Source of the DNA: an uncultured Pirellulaceae bacterium | Lineage (GTDB): Bacteria > Planctomycetota > Planctomycetia > Pirellulales > Pirellulaceae | Assembly: GCA_937928555.1 (NCBI GenBank) | Contig: CALFWR010000002.1 | Location: forward strand, 62,001 to 126,000 | Direction of reading: 5' to 3' | DNA length: 64,000 bases | In this document: in pieces, positions 50,367-60,142 of the stretch | How the letters are laid out: every line of letters begins with the position of its first letter | How positions within the stretch are numbered: the stretch's first letter is position 1 | Translations under genes and position numbers: made by a program | The notes under the pieces: generated by a model | Databases searched by the model: none | Seen by the model: only the letters and a program-made list of their open reading frames with translations | What the model was told of the DNA's origin: nothing

Positions 50367-52829
50367 ATGCGACAAAAGAACTTTCTGGCTACGCTTTTAT
50401 TTCTTGTCGCCGCTGCCAGTGATGCAGTTGGCCTTGCCCAAGAAAATGAAGCCGGAGTTCCCCGCAGGCTGAACTTGCCCAAGGGCTTTGAAAGCCAGGT
50501 CGTCTACGTCGTCCCCAAAAGCCAAGGCTCATGGGTCTCGATCACGACCGATCCCAAAGGCCGGCTGATCGCATCAAGCCAGTACGGCCGCATGTACCGA
50601 ATCACACCCGGCGCAGGTGAAACGCCCACAAACGTTGAACCCATTGACGCCCCGATCGGTCGGGCTCAGGGGCTGCTGTGCGCTTTTGACAGTCTCTACG
50701 TTGTGGCCCACCGCAGTCACGATCGCAAAACGCCTGCGGGACTCTATCGCTGCAAAGACACCAATGGCGATGACCAGTACGACCAAGTCAAACTGCTGCG
50801 CAAGCTCGGCGGTGCCAGCGAGCACGGACCGCACGCGGTGATCCTGAGTCCGGACAAAAAGTCGTTGTACATTTGCGCCGGCAACATGACCAGAATTCCC
50901 GACCCCGAATCGTCCCGAGTTCCACGCCACTGGGAGGAAGACCAGTTCGTCCCGAGGCTTCCTGACCCCAACGGCCATGCTGCGGGAAAGATGGCTCCTG
51001 GCGGTTGGGTTTGCAAAACCGATCCCGATGGGAAGTCATTTGAACTGGTCTGCAGTGGGTTTCGCAACGAATATGACATTGCGTTTTCGCCCCAGGGAGA
51101 GCTGTTTACTTTCGATGCCGACATGGAATGGGACGTGGGGCTGCCGTGGTACCGTCCGACTCGCGTCTGTCACGTGGTCAGTGGCGGCGAGTACGGTTGG
51201 CGCAACGGAAGCGGTAAATGGCCCACGCACTACCCGGATTCCTTGCCGCCGGTTGCGGAGATTGGCCCGGCCAGTCCAACCGGTGTGACCTTTGGGACGG
51301 GCGCGAAGTTTCCCGCAAACTACCAGAACGCGATGTTCATCGGCGACTGGAGTTATGGTGTGATCTACGCGATGCACATGAAGCAGAATGGGGCCTCGTG
51401 GTCGGCGGAAGCAGAACGGTTTTGTCACTCAAATGCCCTTCCGGTGACCGATATCGTTATCAACCCGCATGATGGTGCGATGTACTTTCTGATCGGTGGC
51501 CGGAACAGTCAGTCGGCGCTGTTTCGTATCCGCTACATTGGCAGCGAATCGACCGATGCCGTTGCGGCAGAGGAGCTTTCGGGCGAGGTCGCCGATCGGC
51601 GGAAGTTGGAACAAAGCCACCAGTCCGATTCGGGATTTCCGCTGGATGAGTTGTGGCAAAACCTCTCCAGCGAAGATCGCTTTATTCGCTTTGCCGCAAG
51701 AATTGGTCTGGAGCATCGTGCTGCGGCAGATTGGGAAAGCAAAATCACTGGCGCCGTCAACGCCTGGGCAACCATCGAAGGGGCCGTGGCGATCGGACGC
51801 TGTGGGTCTGGTGCCGGCAAGAAGCTCGCCGCCGCGGCCCTGGGTAAGCTCGACTGGCAAACGCTAACGCGGCCACAAAAGTTCGCCTACCTCAGAGCCA
51901 ATCAACTGCTGTTGCTGCGTGCCGAAGCGGCCACCCGAGATCCGATCAGGAACCTGGAAAAACTTGACGCCGTGTTCCCAAGTGGAGACGTCGAGCTGGA
52001 TCGGGAGCTGTCCAAAGTCCTCGTCGTTGCGGCTCCCGATACGGCGGTTGCGAAAACATTGCAGCTGCTCAAGAAGGCGCCTTCGCAGCAGCAGCAGGTG
52101 GCTTACGCGTGGCACCTCGCGTCTGCCAAATCGGGCTGGACTCAGGAGTTGCACGCGGCTTACTTTCAGTGGTTTCTGGATTCAGCGGGCTTCCTGGGCG
52201 GGCATTCTTTTGGTGGTTACGTTAAGAGCATTCGCGACATGGCGGTCGAGAATCTGTCGCGGGATCGCAAGACAGAGTTGGCTGAGCTTCTTGCCAAAAC
52301 GCCGCAGGTCAAAGATCCGTATGCGGGTTTGAAGGCTCGGGCGACGGTCAGGCAATGGAAAGTCAAAGACCTGATGCCGGTGACCGATGCGGACTTTGCG
52401 AACCGCGACCTGGAAAACGGAAAGCAAATGTTTGCTGTTGGCGGTTGCTACAAGTGCCACCGGCTAAGAGGGCAGGGGGGGATGGTGGGTCCGGATCTGA
52501 CCGCCGCCGGTAATCGCTTCAATACGCGTGATATGCTTGAGACATTGATCGAGCCTGACAAAACGATTTCGGATCAGTATTCGGCAACGATCTTTGCGAT
52601 GGAAAATGGCACGACGGTAAACGGCCGCGTCGTGAATCTGGCCGGCGACGAGTATTGGGTTCAGCCCGACATGATCAATCCTGACAGCATGGTGAAGATC
52701 AAGGTCGCGGAAATCGAACAGATGAAAGAATCGAAAGTCTCGCTGATGCCATCGGGTTTGCTGGACACGATGACGCGGGACGACATTCTCGATCTGATTG
52801 CCTGGATGCGGGCTTCGCAGCAGCGATAG
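50367..52829 (+). CDS. Secreted haem-binding beta-propeller protein
   Basis: 820 residues from ATG 50367 (MRQKNFLATLLFLVAAASDAVGLAQ), a signal peptide; a TTG nine bases upstream is possible. The first 400 residues are a propeller of the glucose/sorbosone dehydrogenase-like kind (YVVPKSQGSWVSITTDPKGRLIASSQYGRMYRI, GLLCAFDSLYVV, SGFRNEYDIAFSPQGELFTFDADMEWD). A helical HEAT-like part follows (about 430-660). The C-terminus is the planctomycete haem-binding domain with CYKCHRLRGQGGMVGPDL at about 695 and IEQMKESKVSLMPSGLLDTM at the end. This pattern is a large planctomycete family, probably of periplasmic oxidoreductases. The substrate is unknown. Confidence 0.9.
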   Translation: MRQKNFLATLLFLVAAASDAVGLAQENEAGVPRRLNLPKGFESQVVYVVPKSQGSWVSITTDPKGRLIASSQYGRMYRITPGAGETPTNVEPIDAPIGRAQGLLCAFDSLYVVAHRSHDRKTPAGLYRCKDTNGDDQYDQVKLLRKLGGASEHGPHAVILSPDKKSLYICAGNMTRIPDPESSRVPRHWEEDQFVPRLPDPNGHAAGKMAPGGWVCKTDPDGKSFELVCSGFRNEYDIAFSPQGELFTFDADMEWDVGLPWYRPTRVCHVVSGGEYGWRNGSGKWPTHYPDSLPPVAEIGPASPTGVTFGTGAKFPANYQNAMFIGDWSYGVIYAMHMKQNGASWSAEAERFCHSNALPVTDIVINPHDGAMYFLIGGRNSQSALFRIRYIGSESTDAVAAEELSGEVADRRKLEQSHQSDSGFPLDELWQNLSSEDRFIRFAARIGLEHRAAADWESKITGAVNAWATIEGAVAIGRCGSGAGKKLAAAALGKLDWQTLTRPQKFAYLRANQLLLLRAEAATRDPIRNLEKLDAVFPSGDVELDRELSKVLVVAAPDTAVAKTLQLLKKAPSQQQQVAYAWHLASAKSGWTQELHAAYFQWFLDSAGFLGGHSFGGYVKSIRDMAVENLSRDRKTELAELLAKTPQVKDPYAGLKARATVRQWKVKDLMPVTDADFANRDLENGKQMFAVGGCYKCHRLRGQGGMVGPDLTAAGNRFNTRDMLETLIEPDKTISDQYSATIFAMENGTTVNGRVVNLAGDEYWVQPDMINPDSMVKIKVAEIEQMKESKVSLMPSGLLDTMTRDDILDLIAWMRASQQR

Positions 52830-52848
52830 GGCACGAACGTCGCGTTGC

Positions 52849-53730
52849 CTACTCATCGACCAAGAAGTGATCGAATCCGTGCCTCCGGGCGGCTTGCTTG
52901 ACTTGCTCGTAGTTTTCAATAGCCGAGGGCAAATCAATGGGGGTGGCTTTGCAGATACGCGACGTGAGTGACTGTTCCGGGTCCACTTCCAAAAACTCAA
53001 GAACGCGGGTCATTGTTGCATTTGACTGATGGAGCAAATCGGCGTACTCGACGTCCAAAAAGCGGTCAGGATGTTTCTGGAACTGCCGGATGTCGTTTTC
53101 AAAGCCAGCTTCCTCGTTGCATAGCCAGTTCATTTTTCCGACCAGGAGGCGGATATCGACCTGAATCTTGCTGTCCAGTAACTGGCCTTTGCTGGTGAGG
53201 TCTTGCTGCCACAGGTTGGCCCGACCACGATACTTTTCCTGAATTCGCTGCATGTTCAGATGCGAAATGGCTTTGCGAAACAGATTTCGTCGGCGCAAAA
53301 TTATGACGCGGAGTTCAGGCCCCATGTGGAGTAGTTCGTCGATGACATCGGCAAAGCATTGGAATTGGCTTTCCTGTTTGATCTTGAAGCCGCAGGCTTT
53401 ATTGGATCTGCGGGTGAATATGTCATGCAGATGCTGGACCGCCTGCTTTCTGGTCGGCCCTTGGACCTGAGATGCGTACGTTCCCACAACACGAATCATG
53501 TCTCGTTCGCGGAACCGAAACGTCGGATGGGGCGAATTGTGCCCCGGTGGAAGTGGCCGCAGCCAGAAGTTTTCCATGCGGCAGTGGACGTCGGGATGGC
53601 TTTGCAGTAGCGAGCATAGATGGGTGCTTCCAGATCGTTCGCGAAACAGAATCACGAATGGGACTTCACACCGCCGGACACGGAAGCGGCGAATGGCACG
53701 TTCGATGGAAAGTGTTAGCGATTGAATCAT
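52849..53730 (-). CDS. Sulfotransferase-family protein
   Basis: 293 residues from ATG 53728-53730 (MIQSLTLSIERAIRRFRV); the frame continues upstream to 53949 without a plausible start. PFVILFRERSGSTHLCSLLQSHP is the 5'-phosphosulfate-binding loop, and RVIILRRRNLFRKAISHL the R.P...S region. It has no signal peptide. The acceptor is unknown. It resembles but is not a close duplicate of the sulfotransferase at 2204. Confidence 0.85.
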   Translation of the reverse strand: MIQSLTLSIERAIRRFRVRRCEVPFVILFRERSGSTHLCSLLQSHPDVHCRMENFWLRPLPPGHNSPHPTFRFRERDMIRVVGTYASQVQGPTRKQAVQHLHDIFTRRSNKACGFKIKQESQFQCFADVIDELLHMGPELRVIILRRRNLFRKAISHLNMQRIQEKYRGRANLWQQDLTSKGQLLDSKIQVDIRLLVGKMNWLCNEEAGFENDIRQFQKHPDRFLDVEYADLLHQSNATMTRVLEFLEVDPEQSLTSRICKATPIDLPSAIENYEQVKQAARRHGFDHFLVDE

Positions 53731-53963
53731 CGGGGCTTGGCTGGCATCGCGATCCTTGCAGATTAGCAAGCCTTCCAAGATAGTTGGTGCGTTAGCCAAT
53801 TGCCGGAATTCAACCCCGAAAGCACCAGCGGACCAGAGAATTATTCCGCTGCACCCGTGAAACGCTAAACCACAAGCCCCGCCATCGCCACGCTTACTCA
53901 CAGAAGTGAAGCATTTTAACCGTGGCGTTACGCAAAGATTTGGCGTCACGCCATGATTCGGCG

Positions 53964-54593
53964 TTATCCTGCGATTTTACGCCGGCGCGATGCGACGACC
54001 ATGGCGATGCCAACGACCAACAATGCCGATGACGGTTCGGGAACGGCAACGACAGTAAACGTCAGATTGTCGTTGTGGTCGAAAAAGATAGGCGCCGTCG
54101 GATCAACGACGTTTGAAAAGTCATCGCCCTGATCCAAAATGTCCAATTGATAAACACCCGGAGCGATGCCTGTTGTGTCAATCGATATCGAAAGCCACAG
54201 CTCTGGGGTGCTGGTTAACAGCTGTGGGTTATTGAATTCCTGATTTATGCCAAAAATGGTGTTGCCAGAAGGGGTGACGCCTGATGCGTTCAGGTTTCCA
54301 TCTCCGAAAAAACCACTGCCGCTATCGGTAGGGCCCACTGGGGCCAGTGACACGACCGGAGCCACGGTCAATGGAGCCGAGATTTGAAAAAAGGGCGTGA
54401 TCGCTGTCAGTTCTGTTGGTGTTCCCGAACTTGGCGCGGTTTCTCGAAGGAACAGGTTGATGGTTTGGTTGGGACCGACTCCCACATTTGCATTGGTTGA
54501 TGAACTTGTGTCCACAGCGATGCCGATGTCGGCCCTGGCAGTGCTGAGACCTGAAAAGACACATATCAAGATAAGTAGTAGTCGCAGATGCAT
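53964..54593 (-). CDS. PEP-CTERM-anchored secreted protein
   Basis: 209 residues from ATG 54591-54593, which has AGGAA seven bases upstream; a second ATG 18 bases earlier lacks this. A signal peptide (MHLRLLLILICVFSGLSTARA) leads to a beta-rich domain (DIGIAVDTSSSTNANVGVGPN, LWLSISIDTTGIAPGVYQLDI) that ends VVAVPEPSSALLVVGIAMVVASRRRKIAG, the PEP-CTERM tail. It probably has an exosortase-anchored surface role. It is the second PEP-CTERM protein in the window. Confidence 0.88.
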   Translation of the reverse strand: MHLRLLLILICVFSGLSTARADIGIAVDTSSSTNANVGVGPNQTINLFLRETAPSSGTPTELTAITPFFQISAPLTVAPVVSLAPVGPTDSGSGFFGDGNLNASGVTPSGNTIFGINQEFNNPQLLTSTPELWLSISIDTTGIAPGVYQLDILDQGDDFSNVVDPTAPIFFDHNDNLTFTVVAVPEPSSALLVVGIAMVVASRRRKIAG

Positions 54594-54691
54594 CGTCAAG
54601 TTCCTGTTCATTCAATCTTCCAAACGCATGTCTGGCTTTATCGACTGCAATCGATTTTATCGGCCAGACCACTCAAACTCTTCAAATTATC

Positions 54692-57600
54692 TTACTGTGC
54701 CTGTCTGCCCAGGTTGTCAAAGTCAACAAGGAAATCTGCAAACACGGTGTCGACTTTCTTCAAGTCAACCGGAGCGTCGTCCAAATCGTTCTTGTCTTGC
54801 CTCGTTACGCGGTCAAGCACTTTTTCCAGCTTGTCAAACGCACGTTTGCTGTCGGCTTGACGTTCGCTAGCAACTGTAGTCGCCACCTCACCGATTGCAA
54901 GTTGTCGCAGCAAAGTTTGATGGAACGGTGAAAGCTCCCGCTCGACTCCAATCGAAAGTCCGTCGGTGCGTAATTGGACTGTAGAAAACAACAAATCATT
55001 GAGCACCAAAGGTCGCTCCGGGGTCAGCGATGCAGGCGTTGAGGACTCGACTGGAGCAGTTTCCGCAACCCTCGATTCATTCGCTGCTTCGGTAACGGTC
55101 GCTTCAACTTTGACCGTTTCGGTTTTAGTCGCGGTGGCTGCCTCGACGCTGCCAACTGTCGGCGGATCGACCGCCGCTGTTTCAATCGCGGACGATTTTA
55201 GCCGATCTGCAATTTCTGCGGTTACCTTGGCTTCGGTCACAACTGCCTCGGGATCAGCGGCTTTCGAATCTGTTTTCGTCGTAGGTTCTTTCACTGCAGC
55301 AGGCTCGGCTGGTTTTGCGCTTGCTGTCTCGCGAACCTGATCCTGTTTCGTTGACACTGCTGGAGCACCAAGCCCGGTTTCTTTAGCCTTGTCACCCGCG
55401 ACGTCGATTTGTTCATTGGAGCGATCGGTCGCCGCAGGCGAGGTGGTGGTCGAATCGGTGGACGGCAGCACCGTGTTTAATGTAAACGAATTTGCAGGCG
55501 CACCGGCGGGAACTTCAATCAAAACCAGTCCGCCAAAAAGTACGGCACTCGCACGCACGAAGCTCGTGTCCAACGCGTTGACTTCGCCACTGCGATTGAC
55601 ATCGTAGATGTTGTCAATGCCGACGCTGTCAGGAATGGGGCTTGAATTGGCCCGCACAAAACTTGTGTCGAGGGCATTGACGATCACGTTGCTGCCCACG
55701 GGCGTGTTGCCAAAAACGTCACCGACCTGGTTCCCAAAGTAAAACACGTAATCTGAATCCAGATTTGTGTTTTCATTGGCCCGGATGGTTACTTCCAGCC
55801 ACTCGTTACGGATCAGGTTGTCTGGAAACGTCAACGTAATCTGATCAGACCCGTCTTCACCCGCACCGACATCAAATCCAATAACGGGACTTTCAGATAA
55901 CGCGGACCATTCTGAAATGTCGGAAGAATTTCCAACCCGGAACGAGAAATCAGATGCGACTGGTGCACGTGCGAAGTTCGTGGCATCGATGATGATGCCA
56001 TTAAGACCATTGGTGAAGTTGGTGTAATTGGCTCGCGAAGCGCTCTGGCCGGGACGCAGTGCGACTCGGTTGGTGGCGATGGCGTCCCGATCCGATGTGC
56101 CGTCGAACCCCGAGTTGTTATAGAAGACGTACTGGCCATTGATGGTGGCAGGCGTTTGGGCTTCAACGTTTACTTCGACCGTCGCGGTATCAAATCCGCC
56201 AGCCCCATCGCTGACGATGTAGATAAACGAATCGGTACCAACAAACCCGGGGTCGGGCGTGTAGTTGACACTGCGGCCGTCGCTCGAAATTTCAATTTTG
56301 TCGGAGGCGCTTTCGACCGATCGTTCAATGGAGAAGTCAAAGGGGAACGAACCATCGCCTCCATTTGTTTTGCCGGAACCCAGGCCAATGTAGATCGTTT
56401 GCCCAGCAGTCAGTTCGCCTAAAGAACCATCAAAGTTTCCGGTCTCTTCGGATCCAATGGTCGCCAGTGTGGTAACCGCGCCGCCGGTAATGTGTACCTT
56501 GACGTTGGCACCATCGGAGAATCGATTTCCGTTACTGACAATCGAATCTGTAATAAAATATTCACCGTCAGCGGGGACGGTAAATGCCACAATCGCATGC
56601 TGTTCAAAGCCATCGCCCTGGCTGGTGCCCGGGCCAGGGTGAGCCGAAGTTCGGCCCACGTTGGGGAAGTTGCTACTGGGGGCACGAAAACGGTTATTCC
56701 TGAATTCCAATGGAATGTAGTTGTCCGGATTTCCAAAATCGGCACCCTGATTAAAAAGGTACTGATAGCCAGCGGGGGCTGTGCCTGTTTGGAAATCGTC
56801 CTGGTAGTTTGCGATTTGTACTGTTTCACCAACTGGGCTGTCGGCGCGAAGAATCAGGAAGTCGAATGGGCTTGAGCCATCGCCACCATTGTTCGCTCCG
56901 GATCCCAATCCGATATAGATCGTTTCGCCAGCCGTCAAATTCCCTAGGAATCCGTCGAAGCTTCCCGTTGTTTCAGAACTGATCGAAGCCAACGTGGTGA
57001 CTTCCCCGCCGGTGACATGGACTTTGACATTGGTCCCGTCGGAGAACCGGTTTCCGTTACTGACGACTGAATCCGCGATAAAGTACTCGCCGTCGGCAGG
57101 CACGGTGAAGGCGACGATTGCATGCTGTTCAATGCCGTTGCCCTGAGCGGTGCCGGGTCCCGGGTGTGCGAACCCGTTTCCAACGCTGGGCAAGCTACTG
57201 TTGGGAGCCCGATACTGGCCGTTTCGGAATTCCAGTTCCGTATAGCTGTCAGGCTCTCCAAATTCTCCGCCGTCGTTGAAAAAGAACTGATAGTTGGTTG
57301 GCGGTGTATTGCTTCGGTAATCCGTTGAAAAGCTGGCGACAACGGTTGACCCTGCTGATACGACGGTCAAGCTGTCTCCATCGGGATCGTTGTCGTTTGC
57401 GGTGACCGCTATTTCGACGGTACTTCCTTCGACTGTTGTGGCAACGTCGTCGACCGCAATCGGCGAATCATTGACACGCGGCTCGAACAGGATCTGAGAT
57501 CGGTTGCTGAAAAATTTGACAAGCAGGTCGTCACCATCGACCGTAAAGCTAGTTTCTGATTCGCCGCGCAGCTGATCAACGCTGGCTGACTGGCTTACCC

Positions 57601-60142
57601 CGCGTGGTCGCAAAACGGCAGCAGCCCCGGAAAATCGCACGACCGTTGAACCGGTGTCAGGACCAACGCGAATGTAATGCAAAATTTCAAATCCCTCGGC
57701 GACGGAATCAACGCCATCGAGGAAATCGACGGTGTAATCACCATCATTGGTTTTGACAACGGTCGCAAAATTGCTTCCAGAACGCGTGCCAGTATCGCCG
57801 TCAGGTGCCGTCACTTGGAATTCCGCATCGCGATTGACTGGCTGGAAGTTAAGCGTGGAATAAATATCGTCGGTGATGATCGCGTTCCACCCTTCGGGAA
57901 GAAAATCGTTGCCGTCGGCGAAAAACGGATGATTGGCAACGACCGTCGAACCGGGTCCACCGCCAACATGTCCGGTAAGCGTGCCATCGACGTCGTACAG
58001 TGCCGATGCGGTTGAGGAGATCGGTCGGGAGTGGTTGGCACCGCGACCCTGGTTGGCGATGCTGACGTGTTGGGCTGAACCATCGTCCTCAAAGGAAGTA
58101 TTGGACAGGAGGTGCGACGTGTGGCGGCGGGCGCTACCGTGAACGCGGAACGTGTGCGCGTTATTGCGGGCGTAACCTGCGAAGTGAATTCCGTCCAACG
58201 TGTTGGCGCCATCGTAAATCGAATGCCCGGTCACGGGTCGGCTAAGGTTGGCATTGGTACGGCTGTGCCCGACAAACAGGGAATCGGTTATCCGTTGCGT
58301 GAAGGTGATGAAAGTGGAAATCGAATTGTCTGCGAAACGGTTTTCGTGAAAGTTGGCTTCCAATCCGCGATGATAAACACCAACGTTGTGCTTGTAGGCT
58401 GTGAAGTTGTTGATCTGCGGTTCATCTGGCGGCAGGTATCGGTCACCCGCGTAAAAAGGTTTCAGGTCCGGTTCGGCGTCGCCAGGCGAGAACGGTTGCT
58501 CGATGTCCGAACCGCGGTCAAAGTTCAAGCCGATCGGTGAAGAGTGGGATGAGTTAAAATCGAACTGACGCAGATTGGTCCGGCTTGGATTGACATTACG
58601 GAACTTGTAGTTGGGATGTGACGGCGTCGCGTCGGCCGGGACAAAGGATGATCCGATCGCAAATCGCGGCAACGTAAACCAAAACCCGATCCCTTCGGAA
58701 CCGGCTGAAATGTTCCCGACAAATGTGTTGTCCGGGTTGGTGATCCAGAAAGCAGCAGAGCTGAGAAATCGTTCCGGGTTTTGTCCCACGACATCGTGTG
58801 TATCGACGATAAAGGGATCGTTGATATCGGGACCGCGCTGTAACGGGTCGGTGATGCTACGTCCCACCGCGTGGATACCAAACGCAATATTGGAGATAAA
58901 TTCGTTGTCGGTTTCCACGCCATTGGCGGTAAAGAAACCGTGGCCTTGAATGTCATGCAGAACAACGCCTTCGACTCGCACGCCGTTGGTGATGTAGTGT
59001 ACCACGCCGCGGTTATTGGAATTGGTGATGCTCGAATTGATCAGCAAGTCACCCGTTCGGTCGCCACCTTTGTACCACTGGATCGGATACCGGGCTTCTC
59101 TCGCCGTTTGCCCAAGACCATCGAACTGCACGCTGTCGATCGTGATCCTGCCGGCAGATCCGTAAATCAACGTGTGACCACCAAACCCGTCGCCTTCGCC
59201 GGGCGTTGGACTGAACCGGGCTCGATCACCGAAACTGTTGTCCGTGTCGTGGTACGCGAGGCCTTGCACGCGCACGTTGCGACTGAGCACCGCGACTTCG
59301 GCTCGCAGGTCGATCGTAAATGATCGCGTGTCGTTGTTGTATGTTTCAATGTTTCCGTTGTGACGATTGGAAAGCGCACTGTCCAGGGTCAATAGCGTTG
59401 TCCCGTCGCCCTGATCGGCAATCGCCGTCACGATCCTGACGTCTTCGTCCTGATAGTCTTGCGTGGAACTGGCGATCACAATTTGGTCGCCGACCTGCCA
59501 GTTAAAGAATCCGTCATCACCGTTGATCACACCGTCGTAATTTCGATCGACCGCATTATGAATCAGGATTTGATTTTCGCCTGCGTTGGCCGTTGCGGCC
59601 AGTCGGGTGTAAGTCGTCCGCTGATCGCCGAAGAACTGAAGGGAGCCGCCTTCAGTGGCAATCAAAAACGAATTGTTGTCCGCGACGGTGACTGATCCGG
59701 TTGCTGTTTCGACCTGAAAGACCTCACCCGTGTTTTCACCGGTAAGCGTGATTTCAAATTCGGCTTCGTCGTACCGATTCGATGCGGTACCGATTTGGAG
59801 AACTCCACCGCTGTTGACGTGAATCCAGTTGGATGTGATACCACGATCAATCCCTGCGGTTTCAACGGCCTCCAAATTTCCCTGAATCACCAACTCGCGG
59901 ACAACATGATCGGTGCCATCAAGCAGCACCGTGGTGTTCTGCGGAATGATGGCCCGGTCATTCTCGCTTGGCACGACACCGCCAATCCACGTGGAACTAT
60001 CGGTCCAATTAAGGGGGCCCGAAAGCGAAGCGTCGGCCACGATCGTGGCCATCATCTTTCGGGGTTCAAACTTTTCGTACTGGAAACCGCCTAATGAAGA
60101 CCTGGTTTGCCGGGAGGGTGGGGCAATGGGACGTCGGGGCAT
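54692..60142 (-). CDS. Giant surface protein: LEPR-like leader, G8 domain, beta-helix, split cadherin-like domain, dockerin-like pair
   Basis: 1816 residues. No classical signal peptide; QYEKFEPRKMMATIV (22-35) fits the planctomycete LEPR-XLL N-terminal motif. A G8 domain follows at about 44-165 (LNWTDSSTWIGGVVPSEN, AIIPQNTTVLLDGT, ELVIQGNLE), as in TMEM2/CEMIP/PKHD1 relatives. Then a right-handed beta-helix (about 170-830), a cadherin-like domain whose first half (VDDVATTVEGSTVEIAVTAN, near 895) and second half (DGRSVNYTPDPGFVGTDSF, near 1280) are split by two tandem repeats of about 175 residues. Two dockerin-like motifs (NALDTSFVRAN, NALDTSFVRAS, near 1490) precede a Thr/Ala/Glu-rich low-complexity tail. 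A polysaccharide-binding or hyaluronidase-like role is inferred from the G8/beta-helix pair. Confidence 0.9.
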   Translation of the reverse strand: MPRRPIAPPSRQTRSSLGGFQYEKFEPRKMMATIVADASLSGPLNWTDSSTWIGGVVPSENDRAIIPQNTTVLLDGTDHVVRELVIQGNLEAVETAGIDRGITSNWIHVNSGGVLQIGTASNRYDEAEFEITLTGENTGEVFQVETATGSVTVADNNSFLIATEGGSLQFFGDQRTTYTRLAATANAGENQILIHNAVDRNYDGVINGDDGFFNWQVGDQIVIASSTQDYQDEDVRIVTAIADQGDGTTLLTLDSALSNRHNGNIETYNNDTRSFTIDLRAEVAVLSRNVRVQGLAYHDTDNSFGDRARFSPTPGEGDGFGGHTLIYGSAGRITIDSVQFDGLGQTAREARYPIQWYKGGDRTGDLLINSSITNSNNRGVVHYITNGVRVEGVVLHDIQGHGFFTANGVETDNEFISNIAFGIHAVGRSITDPLQRGPDINDPFIVDTHDVVGQNPERFLSSAAFWITNPDNTFVGNISAGSEGIGFWFTLPRFAIGSSFVPADATPSHPNYKFRNVNPSRTNLRQFDFNSSHSSPIGLNFDRGSDIEQPFSPGDAEPDLKPFYAGDRYLPPDEPQINNFTAYKHNVGVYHRGLEANFHENRFADNSISTFITFTQRITDSLFVGHSRTNANLSRPVTGHSIYDGANTLDGIHFAGYARNNAHTFRVHGSARRHTSHLLSNTSFEDDGSAQHVSIANQGRGANHSRPISSTASALYDVDGTLTGHVGGGPGSTVVANHPFFADGNDFLPEGWNAIITDDIYSTLNFQPVNRDAEFQVTAPDGDTGTRSGSNFATVVKTNDGDYTVDFLDGVDSVAEGFEILHYIRVGPDTGSTVVRFSGAAAVLRPRGVSQSASVDQLRGESETSFTVDGDDLLVKFFSNRSQILFEPRVNDSPIAVDDVATTVEGSTVEIAVTANDNDPDGDSLTVVSAGSTVVASFSTDYRSNTPPTNYQFFFNDGGEFGEPDSYTELEFRNGQYRAPNSSLPSVGNGFAHPGPGTAQGNGIEQHAIVAFTVPADGEYFIADSVVSNGNRFSDGTNVKVHVTGGEVTTLASISSETTGSFDGFLGNLTAGETIYIGLGSGANNGGDGSSPFDFLILRADSPVGETVQIANYQDDFQTGTAPAGYQYLFNQGADFGNPDNYIPLEFRNNRFRAPSSNFPNVGRTSAHPGPGTSQGDGFEQHAIVAFTVPADGEYFITDSIVSNGNRFSDGANVKVHITGGAVTTLATIGSEETGNFDGSLGELTAGQTIYIGLGSGKTNGGDGSFPFDFSIERSVESASDKIEISSDGRSVNYTPDPGFVGTDSFIYIVSDGAGGFDTATVEVNVEAQTPATINGQYVFYNNSGFDGTSDRDAIATNRVALRPGQSASRANYTNFTNGLNGIIIDATNFARAPVASDFSFRVGNSSDISEWSALSESPVIGFDVGAGEDGSDQITLTFPDNLIRNEWLEVTIRANENTNLDSDYVFYFGNQVGDVFGNTPVGSNVIVNALDTSFVRANSSPIPDSVGIDNIYDVNRSGEVNALDTSFVRASAVLFGGLVLIEVPAGAPANSFTLNTVLPSTDSTTTSPAATDRSNEQIDVAGDKAKETGLGAPAVSTKQDQVRETASAKPAEPAAVKEPTTKTDSKAADPEAVVTEAKVTAEIADRLKSSAIETAAVDPPTVGSVEAATATKTETVKVEATVTEAANESRVAETAPVESSTPASLTPERPLVLNDLLFSTVQLRTDGLSIGVERELSPFHQTLLRQLAIGEVATTVASERQADSKRAFDKLEKVLDRVTRQDKNDLDDAPVDLKKVDTVFADFLVDFDNLGRQAQ
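56320..57346 (-). repeat. Two tandem 525-bp coding repeats
   Basis: Within the giant gene, two units of about 525 bases (175 residues) are offset exactly 525 bases (for example at 57091 and 56566). Shared protein motifs are FRNGQYRAP/FRNNRFRAP, HPGPGT, HAIVAFTVPADGEYFI, VSNGNRFSDG and IYIGLGSG. They encode beta-rich domains inserted in a cadherin-like fold. Confidence 0.85.
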
